A DNA stretch of 64,000 bases from Leptospira biflexa serovar Patoc strain 'Patoc 1 (Paris)' (GCF_000017685.1 NC_010602.1:1257501-1321500), one strand, 5' to 3'; shown: positions 18,026-28,872, counted from the stretch's first letter. Made by a program: numbers and translations. The notes: generated from the letters alone by a model not told the origin.

Positions 18026-19552
18026 TTAAGCTATGTCCATCTTCTTTACTGCATCGAATAGTGGGCCATTCATTTCTGGATCAATGATGTAAATGATCCT
18101 TTGGGTACTAGAAGTTTGTCCTGCAAGGTCAATCACTGCTTTCCGTTTGTCCATACGAATTTCGTTGATATCAAAATCGGCGATGCGATACTTAATGCCT
18201 TTTTTAAACAAAGGTTTGATGGTGCATAATCTTTGGATTTTGGGACGAGTTTGGAAGCGATCGACTTCTAAAATTTTACAGATATCAAAATGTACCTGTT
18301 TTTCTGAATCAATCGAGGCGGTGATGACGTAATCACCTACATTGATGATATTTTGATTATTGGTTAAACTGGCGCCTACATAATCGAGTAAGTGACGAAT
18401 GTTTCGATTGCTATAAGAAAAGAAGGAATCATTCACGATCATTTTTAATGCTGTTGCTGAGCTGAATGCAGGGCGCCAAGGTTGGTTTGTTGTCAAACTT
18501 GCATACTCGCTGGCGAGTGACAAAATGGCGATATCCTCTTCAAAATTGACAGAGTTTACATTTGACTCTTGGATTCGAAGTTGTGCATCAATATCAGCCA
18601 CAAACATTTTTTTACTTGGATCTTTAAGGAACTTATCCCGAATCACCATCAGCTTTCTAAATACGGTATTATTGTCAGGAAAGTTATTGTTAATTGAATT
18701 CCCACGAAAGGGTCTGTGGTGGTTCAGAACTAGTGTTCGAATCTCTTGCGTAATTTCTGGTGCTGCAAGAGTCATCAAATAACTGATGATGGGATGTTGT
18801 TGGATCGCGTTGTATTCTTCTTTTGTCAAATTCGGTTTGTCGGGGAGCACTAGTTTCGAATAACCGATATCCGCAAGAAAACTTGCTGTCATCACTGAGA
18901 GATGGTCTTTTTTATTCGGTTTGTTATCCTCACCGACACCTATCTTTTTGGTTCGGACTTTCATACCCATGGCAACTATCGTACGTTTGGTCATGAGTTC
19001 CGATTCCACTGGCACACCAGCATGATTCAAAATCTCTAAAATGTTAAATAATCCTGATTCAAAATCAGGATTGTTTGTGAAATCATCTAAAACTTTTCCA
19101 ATGGATTTGTGTACTCGGAGAGCATGATCCGAATTGAATGCTTCTTTTTTTAGCTCTTGAATCAATGATTCTGTTTGTTTTGCAAATTCGGTCGTTTTGT
19201 CTGGATCAAAAAGTTTTGTTTGGCGAGGGTCTGCCATGTCTCCGGACATGACTCGCAGATGTTTTATATCAGAGTTTAGACAATAAGCACCTTGCAACTC
19301 GATCTTTAAAAGTTTACCAAAATCCTCTTCCGTCGCATTCTTTTTTTTTGACATGATGAGTTTGCCATTACGATCATAAAGATCGAGAGGAATATGTTTA
19401 CTCTTTCGATAGCTACTGAGCAGATCATCATTGAATTCAAATTTTGTTAGTTGGTCAGTGGGAATTAAGGGAGTATCGCTCAAATTTTGTTGTCCGGTTA
19501 TGGTATGCTTATCTATCGATATGAGACGAGAAAAATTTTCATTCTCCAACAA
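18026..19552 (-). CDS. Degenerate HD-GYP-like signalling protein
   Basis: 508 residues. The N-terminal third is a variable domain. The middle resembles HD-GYP cyclic-di-GMP phosphodiesterases: FNSDHALRVHKSIGKV, then KDHLSVMTASFLADIGYSKLVLPDKP, QHPIISYLMTL, LVLNHHRPFRG and a long C-terminal helical part. Key metal ligands are altered: the usual HDIGK reads ADIGY, and the second HHE reads HHR. This suggests a sensor or scaffold rather than an active esterase. The start is a TTG at 19552 because no in-frame ATG lies near. It stands alone. Confidence 0.7.
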   Translation of the reverse strand: MLENENFSRLISIDKHTITGQQNLSDTPLIPTDQLTKFEFNDDLLSSYRKSKHIPLDLYDRNGKLIMSKKKNATEEDFGKLLKIELQGAYCLNSDIKHLRVMSGDMADPRQTKLFDPDKTTEFAKQTESLIQELKKEAFNSDHALRVHKSIGKVLDDFTNNPDFESGLFNILEILNHAGVPVESELMTKRTIVAMGMKVRTKKIGVGEDNKPNKKDHLSVMTASFLADIGYSKLVLPDKPNLTKEEYNAIQQHPIISYLMTLAAPEITQEIRTLVLNHHRPFRGNSINNNFPDNNTVFRKLMVIRDKFLKDPSKKMFVADIDAQLRIQESNVNSVNFEEDIAILSLASEYASLTTNQPWRPAFSSATALKMIVNDSFFSYSNRNIRHLLDYVGASLTNNQNIINVGDYVITASIDSEKQVHFDICKILEVDRFQTRPKIQRLCTIKPLFKKGIKYRIADFDINEIRMDKRKAVIDLAGQTSSTQRIIYIIDPEMNGPLFDAVKKMDIA

Positions 19553-19886
19553 GAGACATCATTTTTTATTTTAAATACTGCTCCTATTTTAGCTAAAAAA
19601 GAGGCTGATTCAGAGCAAAAAAATTTCAGGCAAACAAATGAGAAAATTTTCCAAAATCATTACTGAACGTGTTTGTTTCACTTGGGGCCAATCTTTCTTT
19701 TAAAGATAAAATTCTAGGAAAAATCCAACGAATGTCTCAATACTCACATTATGAAATTTTTAAGAATCATTCTATATGTTTCCATTCATATTTTCTTTCG
19801 AATTGTATTTTTATCTGCTTAATCAGTTTGCAGTAGAATGCCATCCTGATAGGATACTCAAATTGCAGTGGTGAACAATTGAATTT

Positions 19887-21206
19887 ATGAATAAAATAAT
19901 ACCTTACCTATGTGTTCTCTTTCTTTTTTTCAGTGGATCTCTCCGTAGTGAAACAATTCTTCTCAAGTCAGGAGAAAAATGGGAAGGTACAGTCCTCACT
20001 CAAGATAAGGATATAGTGACGATCAAACTCGCTGACGGTAATACAAAACGGATTCCAAAGTCAGCGATCCGTAAAGTTTCTTTTGCTAAAAAGGCTGAAT
20101 CCAACCCTGTTAAAGTGGAACCTCAGATTTCGGAGAAGGAAAAGAAACTCAATGAAGAAAAAGAACTCGCTGAAAAACAAAAAAAGGAAGATGAAAATTT
20201 CAAATCCAAAGAAACAAATCAGAAAAAAAGAGAGGATGAACTTTCGAGTGCGAAACGACATTATCTAGAAGGTTCCTTTGGTATTGGAAGTGGTGAGAGC
20301 CAATCAGAGCTCCGTCCTTTTTATCAAACCATACAAGTGGCTGGACTTCTTTTTAACAGTGGTGGTCAAGCTGAGATACAATCCACGCCATACAAAACGA
20401 AAAATCAAAGTGCAACAACGCGTTTGTTTTACGCTTGGAACCGCCTCACCATTGAGATTCGCGGAACTGAAGCAAAAGGAAATTTTGATGTGAGTGGCAT
20501 TCAGACACTTACTTATGGGGGAGGTGGCTCGTCATTTGCTACTGACAGTAATACCAATGTTCTTTTTGGAAACGGAGAGTCAAAGTTTCAAAAACTGTCT
20601 TCTCGGGTAGGTTTTTCTCCTTACCCACATCCGGTATTTGACCTTCAAATATTGGGAGGGCTAGAAAGAATTTGGTCCAAGAGCAATCATGAAGTTGATA
20701 GTCTCGGAGGGAATACTGCCACTGGTATCAATCCCAACCGAGTGAGTTATCGAGAAACAAACAATTCGTTTAAAGGTTATAGTTTTGGAATCGGATTTGA
20801 ATGGAAATTTTGGGAACGATTCACTTTACAAGGACAGGTTTTGCATTTGGATATGAAAGGTCCATCATCCTTTCGAAGTAACGAATTTCGATTGGATAGC
20901 TCTCCGTTTCGATACGATCACTATCGTTTAGATTACCAGTGGAAGTCGACTGGAACCGAAGTGAATGTAAAATTCACAACAAGGGTCCATGGTGACTTTA
21001 GTTTATTTATGGAAGCAAGCAATATGACCCTGAATAACAAATTACAGTCTGGTTATATCACAGAAAGCGATAGTGGTGGGGATAGTGATCCAGCACAAAT
21101 ATTACTAAGAGTCTATGGACCACAGAAATTAATTCCAATGTTATATGATTCAAAGACAATATTGTCTTACGTTCAAGTCGGTGCAAACTATCGTTTTCAT
21201 TTTTGA
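19887..21206 (+). CDS. Outer-membrane beta-barrel protein with an SH3-like N-terminal domain
   Basis: Signal peptide (IIPYLCVLFLFFSGSLRSE). Residues ~22-70 form a small all-beta domain (ETILLKSGEKWEGTVLTQDKD.., TIKLADGNTKRIPKSAIRKV), common in Leptospira envelope proteins. A highly charged Lys/Glu segment (~75-130, probable coiled coil or linker) follows. The remaining 300 residues have alternating amphipathic strands and end in an aromatic YRFHF, as expected for a beta-barrel recognised by BamA. Probably an outer-membrane protein with a periplasmic arm. Substrate unknown. Confidence 0.72.
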   Translation: MNKIIPYLCVLFLFFSGSLRSETILLKSGEKWEGTVLTQDKDIVTIKLADGNTKRIPKSAIRKVSFAKKAESNPVKVEPQISEKEKKLNEEKELAEKQKKEDENFKSKETNQKKREDELSSAKRHYLEGSFGIGSGESQSELRPFYQTIQVAGLLFNSGGQAEIQSTPYKTKNQSATTRLFYAWNRLTIEIRGTEAKGNFDVSGIQTLTYGGGGSSFATDSNTNVLFGNGESKFQKLSSRVGFSPYPHPVFDLQILGGLERIWSKSNHEVDSLGGNTATGINPNRVSYRETNNSFKGYSFGIGFEWKFWERFTLQGQVLHLDMKGPSSFRSNEFRLDSSPFRYDHYRLDYQWKSTGTEVNVKFTTRVHGDFSLFMEASNMTLNNKLQSGYITESDSGGDSDPAQILLRVYGPQKLIPMLYDSKTILSYVQVGANYRFHF

Positions 21207-21236
21207 ACAGGATTAAAAATGATGGTCCAACCATTC

Positions 21237-22139
21237 CTAGGAAAGGGAGGAGTTTTCTTTTTTGGATTTCCAAAGTTCAGTGGATCTTAAAATTTCTTCT
21301 GCAAGCATCGTAAGTCCGGGTCCAGATTTTTTACGATAACAAAGATAAAATTTTCTTTCCACATTCCAGTCTTCGAAATTAATTTTTTGTAGTTTTTGAT
21401 TCATCGAATATTTGGATAAAAAACCGATTCCTAATCCGGCTTCCAAAGATTTGATAACGGATTCTACACTCCTCAGTTCCATTGTGATATTGGGGCCAAA
21501 TTCTTTAGAGAACGATTTAATCTTCTTCTCCACTGCCTTTCTAAGAGCAGAACCCGGATGAAAAAAGACAACGGATTGTTTTTTTAAGTCCTCGATTCTA
21601 ATTTTCTTTTTTAAAAAAATTGGATGGTCCTTTGTTGCGACAGGATAAATCTGATCGGATAAAAATTCGATTACATTCAGACTAGGTTCTGCAATGGGAC
21701 CTGTCAAAATCCCAAGATCTACTTCTCCTTTTAACACTGAGTTTTTTGTTTCACTAGCATCTCCTTCACGGACTGAAAGCGATAGTCCTTTTCTTTTTGT
21801 TAGGATTTCCTTTAAGATTTGAGGTAAGATCCATGCAGAAACGGTACCTCCCGCTGAAATGGAAAAGTTTCCTTTGAGTTCGTTTTCTTTTGCAAAACCA
21901 TTTTGTATCTCTTCCCATAATTCTTTCATTCGAATTGAATACTGATAGAACTTTTCACCTTCGTGTGTTAGTCGAACAGACCTTCCTCCTCTTTCCAATA
22001 CTATGACTCCTAATTCCTTTTCTAAAAGAAAAATTTGTCTAGAGAGTGCCGGTTGTGTTAATCCTAGTTGCGTTGCCGCTTTTTGGAATGTGCCTGTGTT
22101 AGCGATTTCAAGAAAATAAACGATCTGTCTGAATTCCAT
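21237..22139 (-). CDS. LysR-family transcriptional regulator, divergent from leuCD
   Basis: 300 residues. An N-terminal winged HTH (MEFRQIVYFLEIANTGTFQKAATQLGLTQPALSRQ, written here in pieces: FQKAATQLGLTQ, PALSRQIFLLEKELG) is followed by a LysR substrate-binding fold. It is transcribed away from leuC with only 91 bases between the starts. That gap holds a T-N11-A palindrome at 22145-22163. LysR regulators commonly control the divergent operon and themselves, so it is a good candidate regulator of leucine biosynthesis, possibly responding to a pathway intermediate. Confidence 0.9.
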   Translation of the reverse strand: MEFRQIVYFLEIANTGTFQKAATQLGLTQPALSRQIFLLEKELGVIVLERGGRSVRLTHEGEKFYQYSIRMKELWEEIQNGFAKENELKGNFSISAGGTVSAWILPQILKEILTKRKGLSLSVREGDASETKNSVLKGEVDLGILTGPIAEPSLNVIEFLSDQIYPVATKDHPIFLKKKIRIEDLKKQSVVFFHPGSALRKAVEKKIKSFSKEFGPNITMELRSVESVIKSLEAGLGIGFLSKYSMNQKLQKINFEDWNVERKFYLCYRKKSGPGLTMLAEEILRSTELWKSKKENSSLS

Positions 22140-22144
22140 ACTAC

Positions 22145-22163
22145 ATATAACAATTAGTTATAT
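22145..22163. promoter_or_regulatory. LysR-type operator (T-N11-A palindrome)
   Basis: Perfect inverted repeat ATATAAC-AATTA-GTTATAT. It contains the T-N11-A spacing (22148 and 22160) and lies 6 bases upstream of the LysR gene and about 70 upstream of leuC. It suits both autoregulation and activation of leuCD. Confidence 0.6.
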
Positions 22164-22230
22164 ATATTATAAAACCAATTTATTTGCATTATATCAATTA
22201 TTTTGATACTCTTATTACCAAGAGGAAAAT

Positions 22231-23634
22231 ATGGGACAAACTCTATATGATAAAATTTGGGAACGTCATCGGATCTTGGAGAATTCAGACTCTGAATCGA
22301 TTTTATATGTGGATCGACATATCCTGCATGAAGTGACTTCTGCCCAAGCATTCGAAGGATTAAGAACGAAAAAAAGAGATGTTCGAAGGAAGGATCTCAC
22401 CTTCGGAGTTGTGGATCATAATGTTTCTACAAAAGATCGTAAAAACAGAGATGCTGCAGGACCAGTCTCCCGACTACAAATTGAGACAATGGAGAAAAAC
22501 TGTTTTGATTTTGGAATTCGTTTGTTCGGTCCAGACGATCCAAATCAAGGGATTGTACATGTGGTGGGTCCTGAGTTAGGATTTACAACTCCAGGATCTG
22601 TGATCGTTTGTGGAGATTCTCATACAGCAACTCATGGAGCCTTTGGTGCATTGGCCTTTGGAATAGGGACAAGTGAAGTCGAACATGTGTTAGCGACTCA
22701 AAGTCTCAAACAGTCGAAAACAAAATCTATGCTCGTCCAATTCCATGGGAAACCTGGATTTGGAATCACATCTAAAGATATCATACTTGCGCTCATTAAA
22801 AAGATGGGAACATCCGGAGGAAGGGGTTTCACAATCGAATATGGAGGTGAATGGGTACGTTCACTATCTATGGAAGGCAGAATGACTCTTTGTAATATGA
22901 GTATCGAAGCGGGAGCAAGGGCAAGCCTCATCGCTCCGGACCAAATGACATTTAATTATCTGAAAGATAAAAAACTAGTTCCCCAAGGTGAGAGATTTAA
23001 AGAAGCAATCGAATATTGGAAAACTTTTTTCACAGATAAAGATGCCGTTTTTGATGAGATAATTGAATTCGATATTTCTAATATAAAACCGCAGGTCACA
23101 TGGGGAACCAATCCATCACAGACGATATCCATTGATGAAATGATCCCGAATCCTGAAGATTTCATTGAGGGACGAGCAAGAGAAACAGCAGCCAATGCCT
23201 TGGCGTATATGGATTTAAAACCAGGAACTCCAATTTCGGAGATTCAGATCGATAAGGTGTTCATTGGCTCTTGTACAAATGCAAGGATAGAAGATTTACG
23301 TTTTGCGGCAGAAGTAACAAAAGGAAAAAAAGTCCATCCAAGAGTGCAAGCCTTGGTCGTTCCAGGTTCAGGATCAGTGAAAGCACAGGCTGAATCAGAA
23401 GGTTTGGATACAATTTTCAAAGATGCTGGATTCGAATGGAGAGAACCTGGTTGTTCCCTTTGTCTTGCAATGAACGACGATGTATTACTACCAGGAGAAA
23501 GGTGTGCCTCCACTTCTAACCGCAACTTTGAAGGAAGACAAGGTCGAGGAGGGAGGACACATTTAGTCAGTCCTTCCATGGCAGCTGCCGCAGCAGTGAC
23601 TGGTAAATTGACAGATGTGAGGGAATTAGCATGA
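22231..23634 (+). CDS. leuC: 3-isopropylmalate dehydratase large subunit
   Basis: Aconitase-family [4Fe-4S] enzyme which, with LeuD, isomerises 2-isopropylmalate to 3-isopropylmalate in leucine synthesis. 467 residues, normal length. The family motifs are clear: [47 protein letters not shown] and GCSLCLAMN. The last two supply the three cluster cysteines (one in SCTN, two in CSLC). A ribosome binding site (AAGAGG) precedes the ATG. The stop overlaps the leuD start by four bases, so the two subunits are translationally coupled. Confidence 0.97.
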   Translation: MGQTLYDKIWERHRILENSDSESILYVDRHILHEVTSAQAFEGLRTKKRDVRRKDLTFGVVDHNVSTKDRKNRDAAGPVSRLQIETMEKNCFDFGIRLFGPDDPNQGIVHVVGPELGFTTPGSVIVCGDSHTATHGAFGALAFGIGTSEVEHVLATQSLKQSKTKSMLVQFHGKPGFGITSKDIILALIKKMGTSGGRGFTIEYGGEWVRSLSMEGRMTLCNMSIEAGARASLIAPDQMTFNYLKDKKLVPQGERFKEAIEYWKTFFTDKDAVFDEIIEFDISNIKPQVTWGTNPSQTISIDEMIPNPEDFIEGRARETAANALAYMDLKPGTPISEIQIDKVFIGSCTNARIEDLRFAAEVTKGKKVHPRVQALVVPGSGSVKAQAESEGLDTIFKDAGFEWREPGCSLCLAMNDDVLLPGERCASTSNRNFEGRQGRGGRTHLVSPSMAAAAAVTGKLTDVRELA

Positions 23635-24257
23635 GTGTAAAAAGTTGGACAGTCCATACGGGAGTGGCGGTATCCATGCCCAGAGAAGATATTGATACGG
23701 ACCAAATACTTCCAAAACAATTTATGAAATTAATTGATAAGAAAGGTTTTGGAAACCATTTGTTTCATGATTGGCGGTATTTAGACTGGGCGGGAAAGAT
23801 TCCTAATCCCGAATTCATTTTGAACCAAGAAACATTTCAGAATGCGAGTGTGCTCATTGCTGGAAAAAATTTCGGATGCGGCTCGAGTCGAGAACATGCA
23901 CCTTGGGCCCTTTCTGATTTCGGATTCCGAGTGATCATCGCTCCTTCTTTTGCCGACATCTTTTCCATCAATTCTGCGAAGAATGGGATTGCTCTTGTTC
24001 GATTGAAAGATGAAGAGGTTTCTTCTCTTCATCACTGGGTTAGGAATCATTCTGGATCCCCAATTAGGATCAATTTGGAATCATTTGAAGTAAAAGCAGG
24101 TGAGCAAACCTACTCTTTTTATTTGGATTCTGGTTCCACCAATCGGATCCGAAATGGTTGGGATGATATCGATACCACGCTAAACAATGAGAGAGAGATA
24201 TTGGAATTCGAAAGGAAACAAAAAATGGAAACTCCATTTTTAGAAGTGCATTGGTAA
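23631..24257 (+). CDS. leuD: 3-isopropylmalate dehydratase small subunit
   Basis: 208-residue swivelling subunit of isopropylmalate isomerase. Typical motifs are [37 protein letters not shown] and [15 protein letters not shown]. It overlaps leuC by ATGA, so the subunits should be made in equal amounts. The C-terminus ([18 protein letters not shown]) is intact. Confidence 0.97.
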   Translation: MSVKSWTVHTGVAVSMPREDIDTDQILPKQFMKLIDKKGFGNHLFHDWRYLDWAGKIPNPEFILNQETFQNASVLIAGKNFGCGSSREHAPWALSDFGFRVIIAPSFADIFSINSAKNGIALVRLKDEEVSSLHHWVRNHSGSPIRINLESFEVKAGEQTYSFYLDSGSTNRIRNGWDDIDTTLNNEREILEFERKQKMETPFLEVHW

Positions 24258-24299
24258 TTTGTTTGAAAGTCCAAATATTAGATCCTATGAACCTTTCTC

Positions 24300-25187
24300 T
24301 TACCTTGCGGAAAGTTTGCTAGGATTTTCTATAGGAATACTCCTTTTTACAGAGAGGTTCTGAAAGATAGCCCATAACGCAAAACCAGTCACCAGAAATT
24401 GAATGGGAAGGAATACCATGTCCCATTGGTATTCCTGTAGGTTTGGAAAATAGGGACCCTTCGATGGGAATGGAGGCAAAACCGGATACCGAGCGAGTAC
24501 TGTTAAGGTAGTGACAGCAATCGTGTCTGCAAATCCGAAATAATAATATAGAGGGTAACGTTTGTTATGCCAATGGTAGAGGACGACCATAGCGATCAGG
24601 CTAAAAGGTTCCAGAAGAATGAATCGTATACTAGCAAAGGTTGGCAATGATAGAAGTGCCATTCGATAAGCAGCGTGACAATAAATCCAATGTAAGGGTG
24701 AGGATCGGAACAAAAACATTTTGGAATCCATGTGAGTTGTCTGAAAGTTCACTTTTGCCATCTCTTGGACTAGCCAAATGAGAAGAGTGAAACATGTGAT
24801 ACGGCTAAAGACTCCTCGATATGTGTCTCCACTGGGAGCAAACATCATGGCAAAGATATTTGCCAATACAGCAAAATTAATATATAGGGTAAACAAAGGT
24901 AAAAATCTTTTTTGTATACTTTCAGAGAAAAGTCCAAAACCCAAGATGACACCCAAACCTAGGGGTAGTAGTAACATAAGTTTGCTGAAACCCATGATGG
25001 AAATAGAATCAAAGGAAGGTTGGAAACTGAATTGAACAGTAACTAACAAAGATAATGTGATAGTTAAGGTAAAAAGAACAGTTTGGCGAAAAGTTGCCAA
25101 ATAACAAACAAATGAAAATACTAAAATGGAAATGGAACTGTTCCAAATCAGTAAACTAAGATCCGCGCCTTGTCCGTTAAGCATCAT
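24300..25187 (-). CDS. Multi-pass membrane protein of unknown function
   Basis: 295 residues with about eight hydrophobic helices (LLIWNSSISILVFSFVCYLA, VLFTLTITLSLLVTVQF and others) separated by short loops. A His/aromatic-rich stretch (SSPLHWIYCHAAYRM) lies in the second half. I do not recognise a family. It is convergent with leuD; upstream is the MCP gene on the same strand, 120 bases away, so co-transcription is possible. No signal peptide or soluble domain. Confidence 0.7.
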   Translation of the reverse strand: MMLNGQGADLSLLIWNSSISILVFSFVCYLATFRQTVLFTLTITLSLLVTVQFSFQPSFDSISIMGFSKLMLLLPLGLGVILGFGLFSESIQKRFLPLFTLYINFAVLANIFAMMFAPSGDTYRGVFSRITCFTLLIWLVQEMAKVNFQTTHMDSKMFLFRSSPLHWIYCHAAYRMALLSLPTFASIRFILLEPFSLIAMVVLYHWHNKRYPLYYYFGFADTIAVTTLTVLARYPVLPPFPSKGPYFPNLQEYQWDMVFLPIQFLVTGFALWAIFQNLSVKRSIPIENPSKLSAR

Positions 25188-25306
25188 ATCAGTCTATGGA
25201 TTCCTTATTTTCCTTCTGCCATTGTGGTTTGGTAAGACCACCAATTGAGTTTCAATCTTTTCATTTTTTGATTGGATACATCGGCAAACTTCTAACAAAA
25301 GAATCC

Positions 25307-26827
25307 TCAATTCGTCATCTCTTTCGCCATCGAATCGAGTTTAGAAATGATCCCCCCTGTAGATTTGCTACTTTCCGAAATTTGTTTGGAAATTTGCACA
25401 ATGTTCGTTGCATACTCAGAGATGTTTGCAGTAATTTTTGTTGACTCTTCTGTTGCTACTTTTTGGAAGTTTGTGGAGGTTTCAATGGTCCTACTCGTTT
25501 CATAAATTCGTGTATTTAAGTTGTCAATGGTTTGGATTGCTTTATCAATTTCTACGATTTTAGAACCAACTCCCGTGATTTCATTTTTAATGATACCAAT
25601 GGATGTGTCTAGTTTTCCCATCATCTCCGAGGACCGGTTGATGAGTTCACTACTTTCACCAATCAATGAAAGGTTTTCTTTGATGATTTTAGAAATTTCC
25701 TTGGAGTTTTTTGTCGTGGCAAGAGCCAACTTGGAGATTTCTTCTGCAACAACCGCAAAACCTCGTCCATGTTCTCCGGCTCTTGCCGCCTCGATCGCAG
25801 CATTCAAAGATAACAAGTTTACTTTGTCAGCAATGTCATTGATGACAGAGACAAATTCAGAAATTTCCCTACTTTTTTCCTGAAGGATATTGAACTTATC
25901 AATGGAAAGGTGAATGTGTTTTGAAGTGTCGTTTGAATATTCTGTAACCACATCTAAATTTTTATAGATACTACCTGTTCCGGTTTGTACGGTTTCGTTG
26001 ATGGCTTTTAAGTCATTCACAGATTGAATTGAAGTTTCCGACTCTTGGTATAAAGATTTTGCAATTTTATTATTGGAATCAGCTTTAGAAGATAATTCTT
26101 GTAAAGATGTTGAAATTTCAAATAAGGATGATGCTTGGTGTTCTGAAATTTGTTTCAGTTCTTCTGAAATTGTATCTTGGTTCTTAATTTGTTGTTTCAT
26201 CAAATCAATCGTGTTAAGAATGGTTTTGGCCATTTCTAATAGATTGTCCAAAACTTTCTTTGCTTCTTTTTGTTTTTCTACAGCCAAGTTTAGAAGAATT
26301 CTTGTTGCAGTTGCTCCGACAGTCGCACCAATACCGACCCAAACAAAAATCAAAAACCTTACGATGATATTACTTTTTGGACCACCTGGAATTAATTCAG
26401 GTCTTAAAACAAATAAAACAATTTCGGATACAATGATTAAGATAAAGTTATAAATGGATGCGTTACGATTGAAATACAATACGCTTAAAACAAAAGAGAT
26501 ATAAAATGTTGCAGATAGTTCGGTTGCCCCATAAATTACGTATTGGAATACCAATAAACATAATGTAACACCTGTAATGGAGATATAACTTGAAACCCAA
26601 TGTGTTTTTAATCTAGAAGATAATAAAAAACCAACAATCAATATAGACGTAGCTAAAATAAACTCGATGAAGATACTTTCGTAGGTCAAGTAATCTGAGC
26701 CTTTGCCGGCAATTTTAATGGCAAGTGTTGCCACGTTGGCAAGAGCTAAGATCGAAAGAAATGACAAGAACATTCGTTTGTTGTTTCGTATCATTACTTC
26801 CGTGAAAAGGTCATCGGAAATTGTCAT
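25307..26827 (-). CDS. Methyl-accepting chemotaxis protein with six-helix membrane sensor
   Basis: Chemoreceptor lacking the usual periplasmic domain: the first ~190 residues are six membrane helices, followed by a long cytoplasmic coiled coil. The signalling tip is well conserved ([20 protein letters not shown], then [10 protein letters not shown]). The start was taken as the ATG at 26827 (MTISDDL) after a GAAGAAAG; the TTG at 26860 is less likely. It should report on membrane state, small ligands in the bilayer or energy status to CheA/CheW. It resembles the second MCP at 45118-46650. Confidence 0.9.
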   Translation of the reverse strand: MTISDDLFTEVMIRNNKRMFLSFLSILALANVATLAIKIAGKGSDYLTYESIFIEFILATSILIVGFLLSSRLKTHWVSSYISITGVTLCLLVFQYVIYGATELSATFYISFVLSVLYFNRNASIYNFILIIVSEIVLFVLRPELIPGGPKSNIIVRFLIFVWVGIGATVGATATRILLNLAVEKQKEAKKVLDNLLEMAKTILNTIDLMKQQIKNQDTISEELKQISEHQASSLFEISTSLQELSSKADSNNKIAKSLYQESETSIQSVNDLKAINETVQTGTGSIYKNLDVVTEYSNDTSKHIHLSIDKFNILQEKSREISEFVSVINDIADKVNLLSLNAAIEAARAGEHGRGFAVVAEEISKLALATTKNSKEISKIIKENLSLIGESSELINRSSEMMGKLDTSIGIIKNEITGVGSKIVEIDKAIQTIDNLNTRIYETSRTIETSTNFQKVATEESTKITANISEYATNIVQISKQISESSKSTGGIISKLDSMAKEMTN

Positions 26828-27017
26828 GGCTTTCTTCGGGGAAAAAAATTTAGCAAACAAACTGTACCTTCTTGAAAATGGGTATGGGTTTAAGTCATTT
26901 TTATCAGACGGAATCTTTTGGCAAGAAACGTCCTAAAACCCGACAGTTGTTTGGAAACTAGAGATTTTGCTAAAAAAAATACCATTGGCTGCCTTTCCAA
27001 AGGGCAAACCAACCCAA

Positions 27018-28490
27018 TCACTTGCTTCTTTTTTGGATGAGTTCCGCAATTTGTTTGTGGCCATTCACTCTTGCGACACCGATGGGAGAACTGGTTCCTG
27101 GGACGTCCGTTAACGCTCCCCCATTGAGTAAGGCCTCTACCACTTCCATATGCCCCTCGGATGCCGCGGAATACAGGGCAGTGGTTTTATACTCTGTGAT
27201 TGCATTCAAGTCTACTTTTTGTTCGATCAGTAATTGAACCATTTTTAAATGACCAGCACTGCTTGCGGTAATGATTGGAGTCCAACCTTGTCGAGATCGA
27301 ATTTCTTTGTTAGCCTTAAATTCTAACAATATTTTTAAAATTTCTAAATAACCTTCATTACATGCTTTGTGGATAGCGGCTCTACCATCGTTTCCTTGCA
27401 AATTAGGATCGGCATGATTTTCCAATAAAATCCTTGCGATATCAGCATGGCCTTCTTGTGCCGCTACAAAAATCGGACTATAACCATCAATTGTTCGGAG
27501 ATTCGGATTTGCTTTTTTCCGTAGAAGTGTTGTCACCAATTCCAGATCTCCTTCTTTCACAGCATAGTGTAATGCTGTATAACCTGTTTCATCTTGGATG
27601 TCTGGATTTGCCCCGCGTGCCAACAGATATTGGACAAATTCTAGATGTCCATTCATCGTAGCAAAGTGAAGAGGGGAAACATTTCCTTTTTCAATGACTT
27701 TGTTTGGATTTGCACCTAACTCGATTAAAATTTTTAATAATTCTGTATGACCCTTTAATGCTAGCAAATGTAATAAACTGAATCCTTTTTTGTCTACCAC
27801 ATCGATCGATGCTCGATTAGAAATTAGGAATTTTGCGAATTGATAATTTTTCCTACGAATCGCAATGAGTAATGGAGTTTCTCCTTTTTTGTCTTTCGGA
27901 TCAAGAAGAGACCCATATTTTACCAAGAGTTTTAAAACAGTGATATTACTAGAGGAATTGGTAACTGCATAGTGGATTGGCAATTTGTCTATTTGATCTT
28001 TTTCGTTCGGCAAGGCGCCAGCATCTAACAATACTTTTGCGCAATCAGCATACCCTTCCGAACTGACAATGTGTAATGCTGTCATACCTTGAAGGTTCTT
28101 TGCATTGACATTGGCTTTGAACTTGATTAATATTTTTAATTGTTTCGAATCGCCTAAGTTAGCTGCAGCGTGGATGGCTCGCTCGCCACTTTCGTTTATC
28201 GATTCGACGCTATCAGGATTTTTTGTTAGGAATTCTTGTGTTTCAAACCAATCACCCGCTTTTACCATTTGGATTAAATTTGGTTTCAGTTTTGCCTTTG
28301 GTTCGGGCGGAGTCACACAATTCAAAATAAGGGTCAAAAAGAAAACCGGGAGTAAAATACCCTTTGAGGTATTGTAACACTGTCTCAAATCGATCCCAAG
28401 GATAGGAAAATAGTTCAGAAAACTGAAAAAAAGAATCAAAACCTTTTTATTTGACGCAACGAACTGAGGATCTAGTTTCATCATTCCCAT
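27018..28490 (-). CDS. Ankyrin-repeat lipoprotein
   Basis: 490 residues, nearly all ankyrin repeats after residue ~70. About twelve units with the TPLHxA core are visible (GMTALHIVSSEGYADCAKVL, GYTALHYAVKEGDLELV, GYSPIFVAAQEGHADIARIL, shown in part). A lipobox (FFLTLILNC) at ~58 implies export and lipidation. The frame can begin at 28490, overlapping the upstream gene by 44 bases, but a TTG at 28388 gives a cleaner 24-residue lipoprotein signal. It probably binds proteins in the periplasm or on the cell surface. It follows a small lipoprotein gene on the same strand. Confidence 0.82.
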   Translation of the reverse strand: MGMMKLDPQFVASNKKVLILFFSFLNYFPILGIDLRQCYNTSKGILLPVFFLTLILNCVTPPEPKAKLKPNLIQMVKAGDWFETQEFLTKNPDSVESINESGERAIHAAANLGDSKQLKILIKFKANVNAKNLQGMTALHIVSSEGYADCAKVLLDAGALPNEKDQIDKLPIHYAVTNSSSNITVLKLLVKYGSLLDPKDKKGETPLLIAIRRKNYQFAKFLISNRASIDVVDKKGFSLLHLLALKGHTELLKILIELGANPNKVIEKGNVSPLHFATMNGHLEFVQYLLARGANPDIQDETGYTALHYAVKEGDLELVTTLLRKKANPNLRTIDGYSPIFVAAQEGHADIARILLENHADPNLQGNDGRAAIHKACNEGYLEILKILLEFKANKEIRSRQGWTPIITASSAGHLKMVQLLIEQKVDLNAITEYKTTALYSAASEGHMEVVEALLNGGALTDVPGTSSPIGVARVNGHKQIAELIQKRSK

Positions 28491-28872
28491 TTAAGGCATT
28501 CCCTCCATATACAAAAATATTTTTTTCATTTGTCCAATAGGAAGAATTTTCGTACCCATCTCCAGGGAAATACTTTTGTAAATGGTAGACGGCTAGAAGT
28601 TGTTCTCTACTAGGAAGTTTTAAGTTTTGGCTCAGGCAGAAAGATTGTGCATCCGTCCATGGGCGGTATAAAAATTTTTGGCTGAATTCGATACCTGCTA
28701 CCACTTCAAACTCTGGATTTGGGTTTGAAATTGCATCTGCTTTTTTATCTGCATCTTGCGTGACACAGGATACAAATAGAAAACTCAAACTGATACTAAG
28801 ATAAACCAGAATTAAAGTCTTATCGATGATTTGTATCAAAAATTTATGGGCCATCATTATAGAATAGATCAT
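28447..28872 (-). CDS. DUF1566-like lipoprotein
   Basis: 141 residues; signal peptide ending SLSFLFVSC, then a linker and a compact domain with the pattern RPWTDAQSFCLSQNLKLPSR..LLAVY...SYWTNEKN...SVRCVK. This resembles the Lcl/DUF1566 C-type-lectin-like fold, which is common in surface proteins; two cysteines (SFC and VRC) could form the usual disulfide. It probably shares a transcript with the ankyrin lipoprotein downstream. Ligand unknown. Confidence 0.72.
   Translation of the reverse strand: MIYSIMMAHKFLIQIIDKTLILVYLSISLSFLFVSCVTQDADKKADAISNPNPEFEVVAGIEFSQKFLYRPWTDAQSFCLSQNLKLPSREQLLAVYHLQKYFPGDGYENSSYWTNEKNIFVYGGNALNGNDETRSSVRCVK

Noticed and set aside
20061..20261. Phe-rich minus-strand frame inside the beta-barrel gene
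   Set aside because: It is the reverse reading of the Lys/Glu-rich linker and has no independent support.
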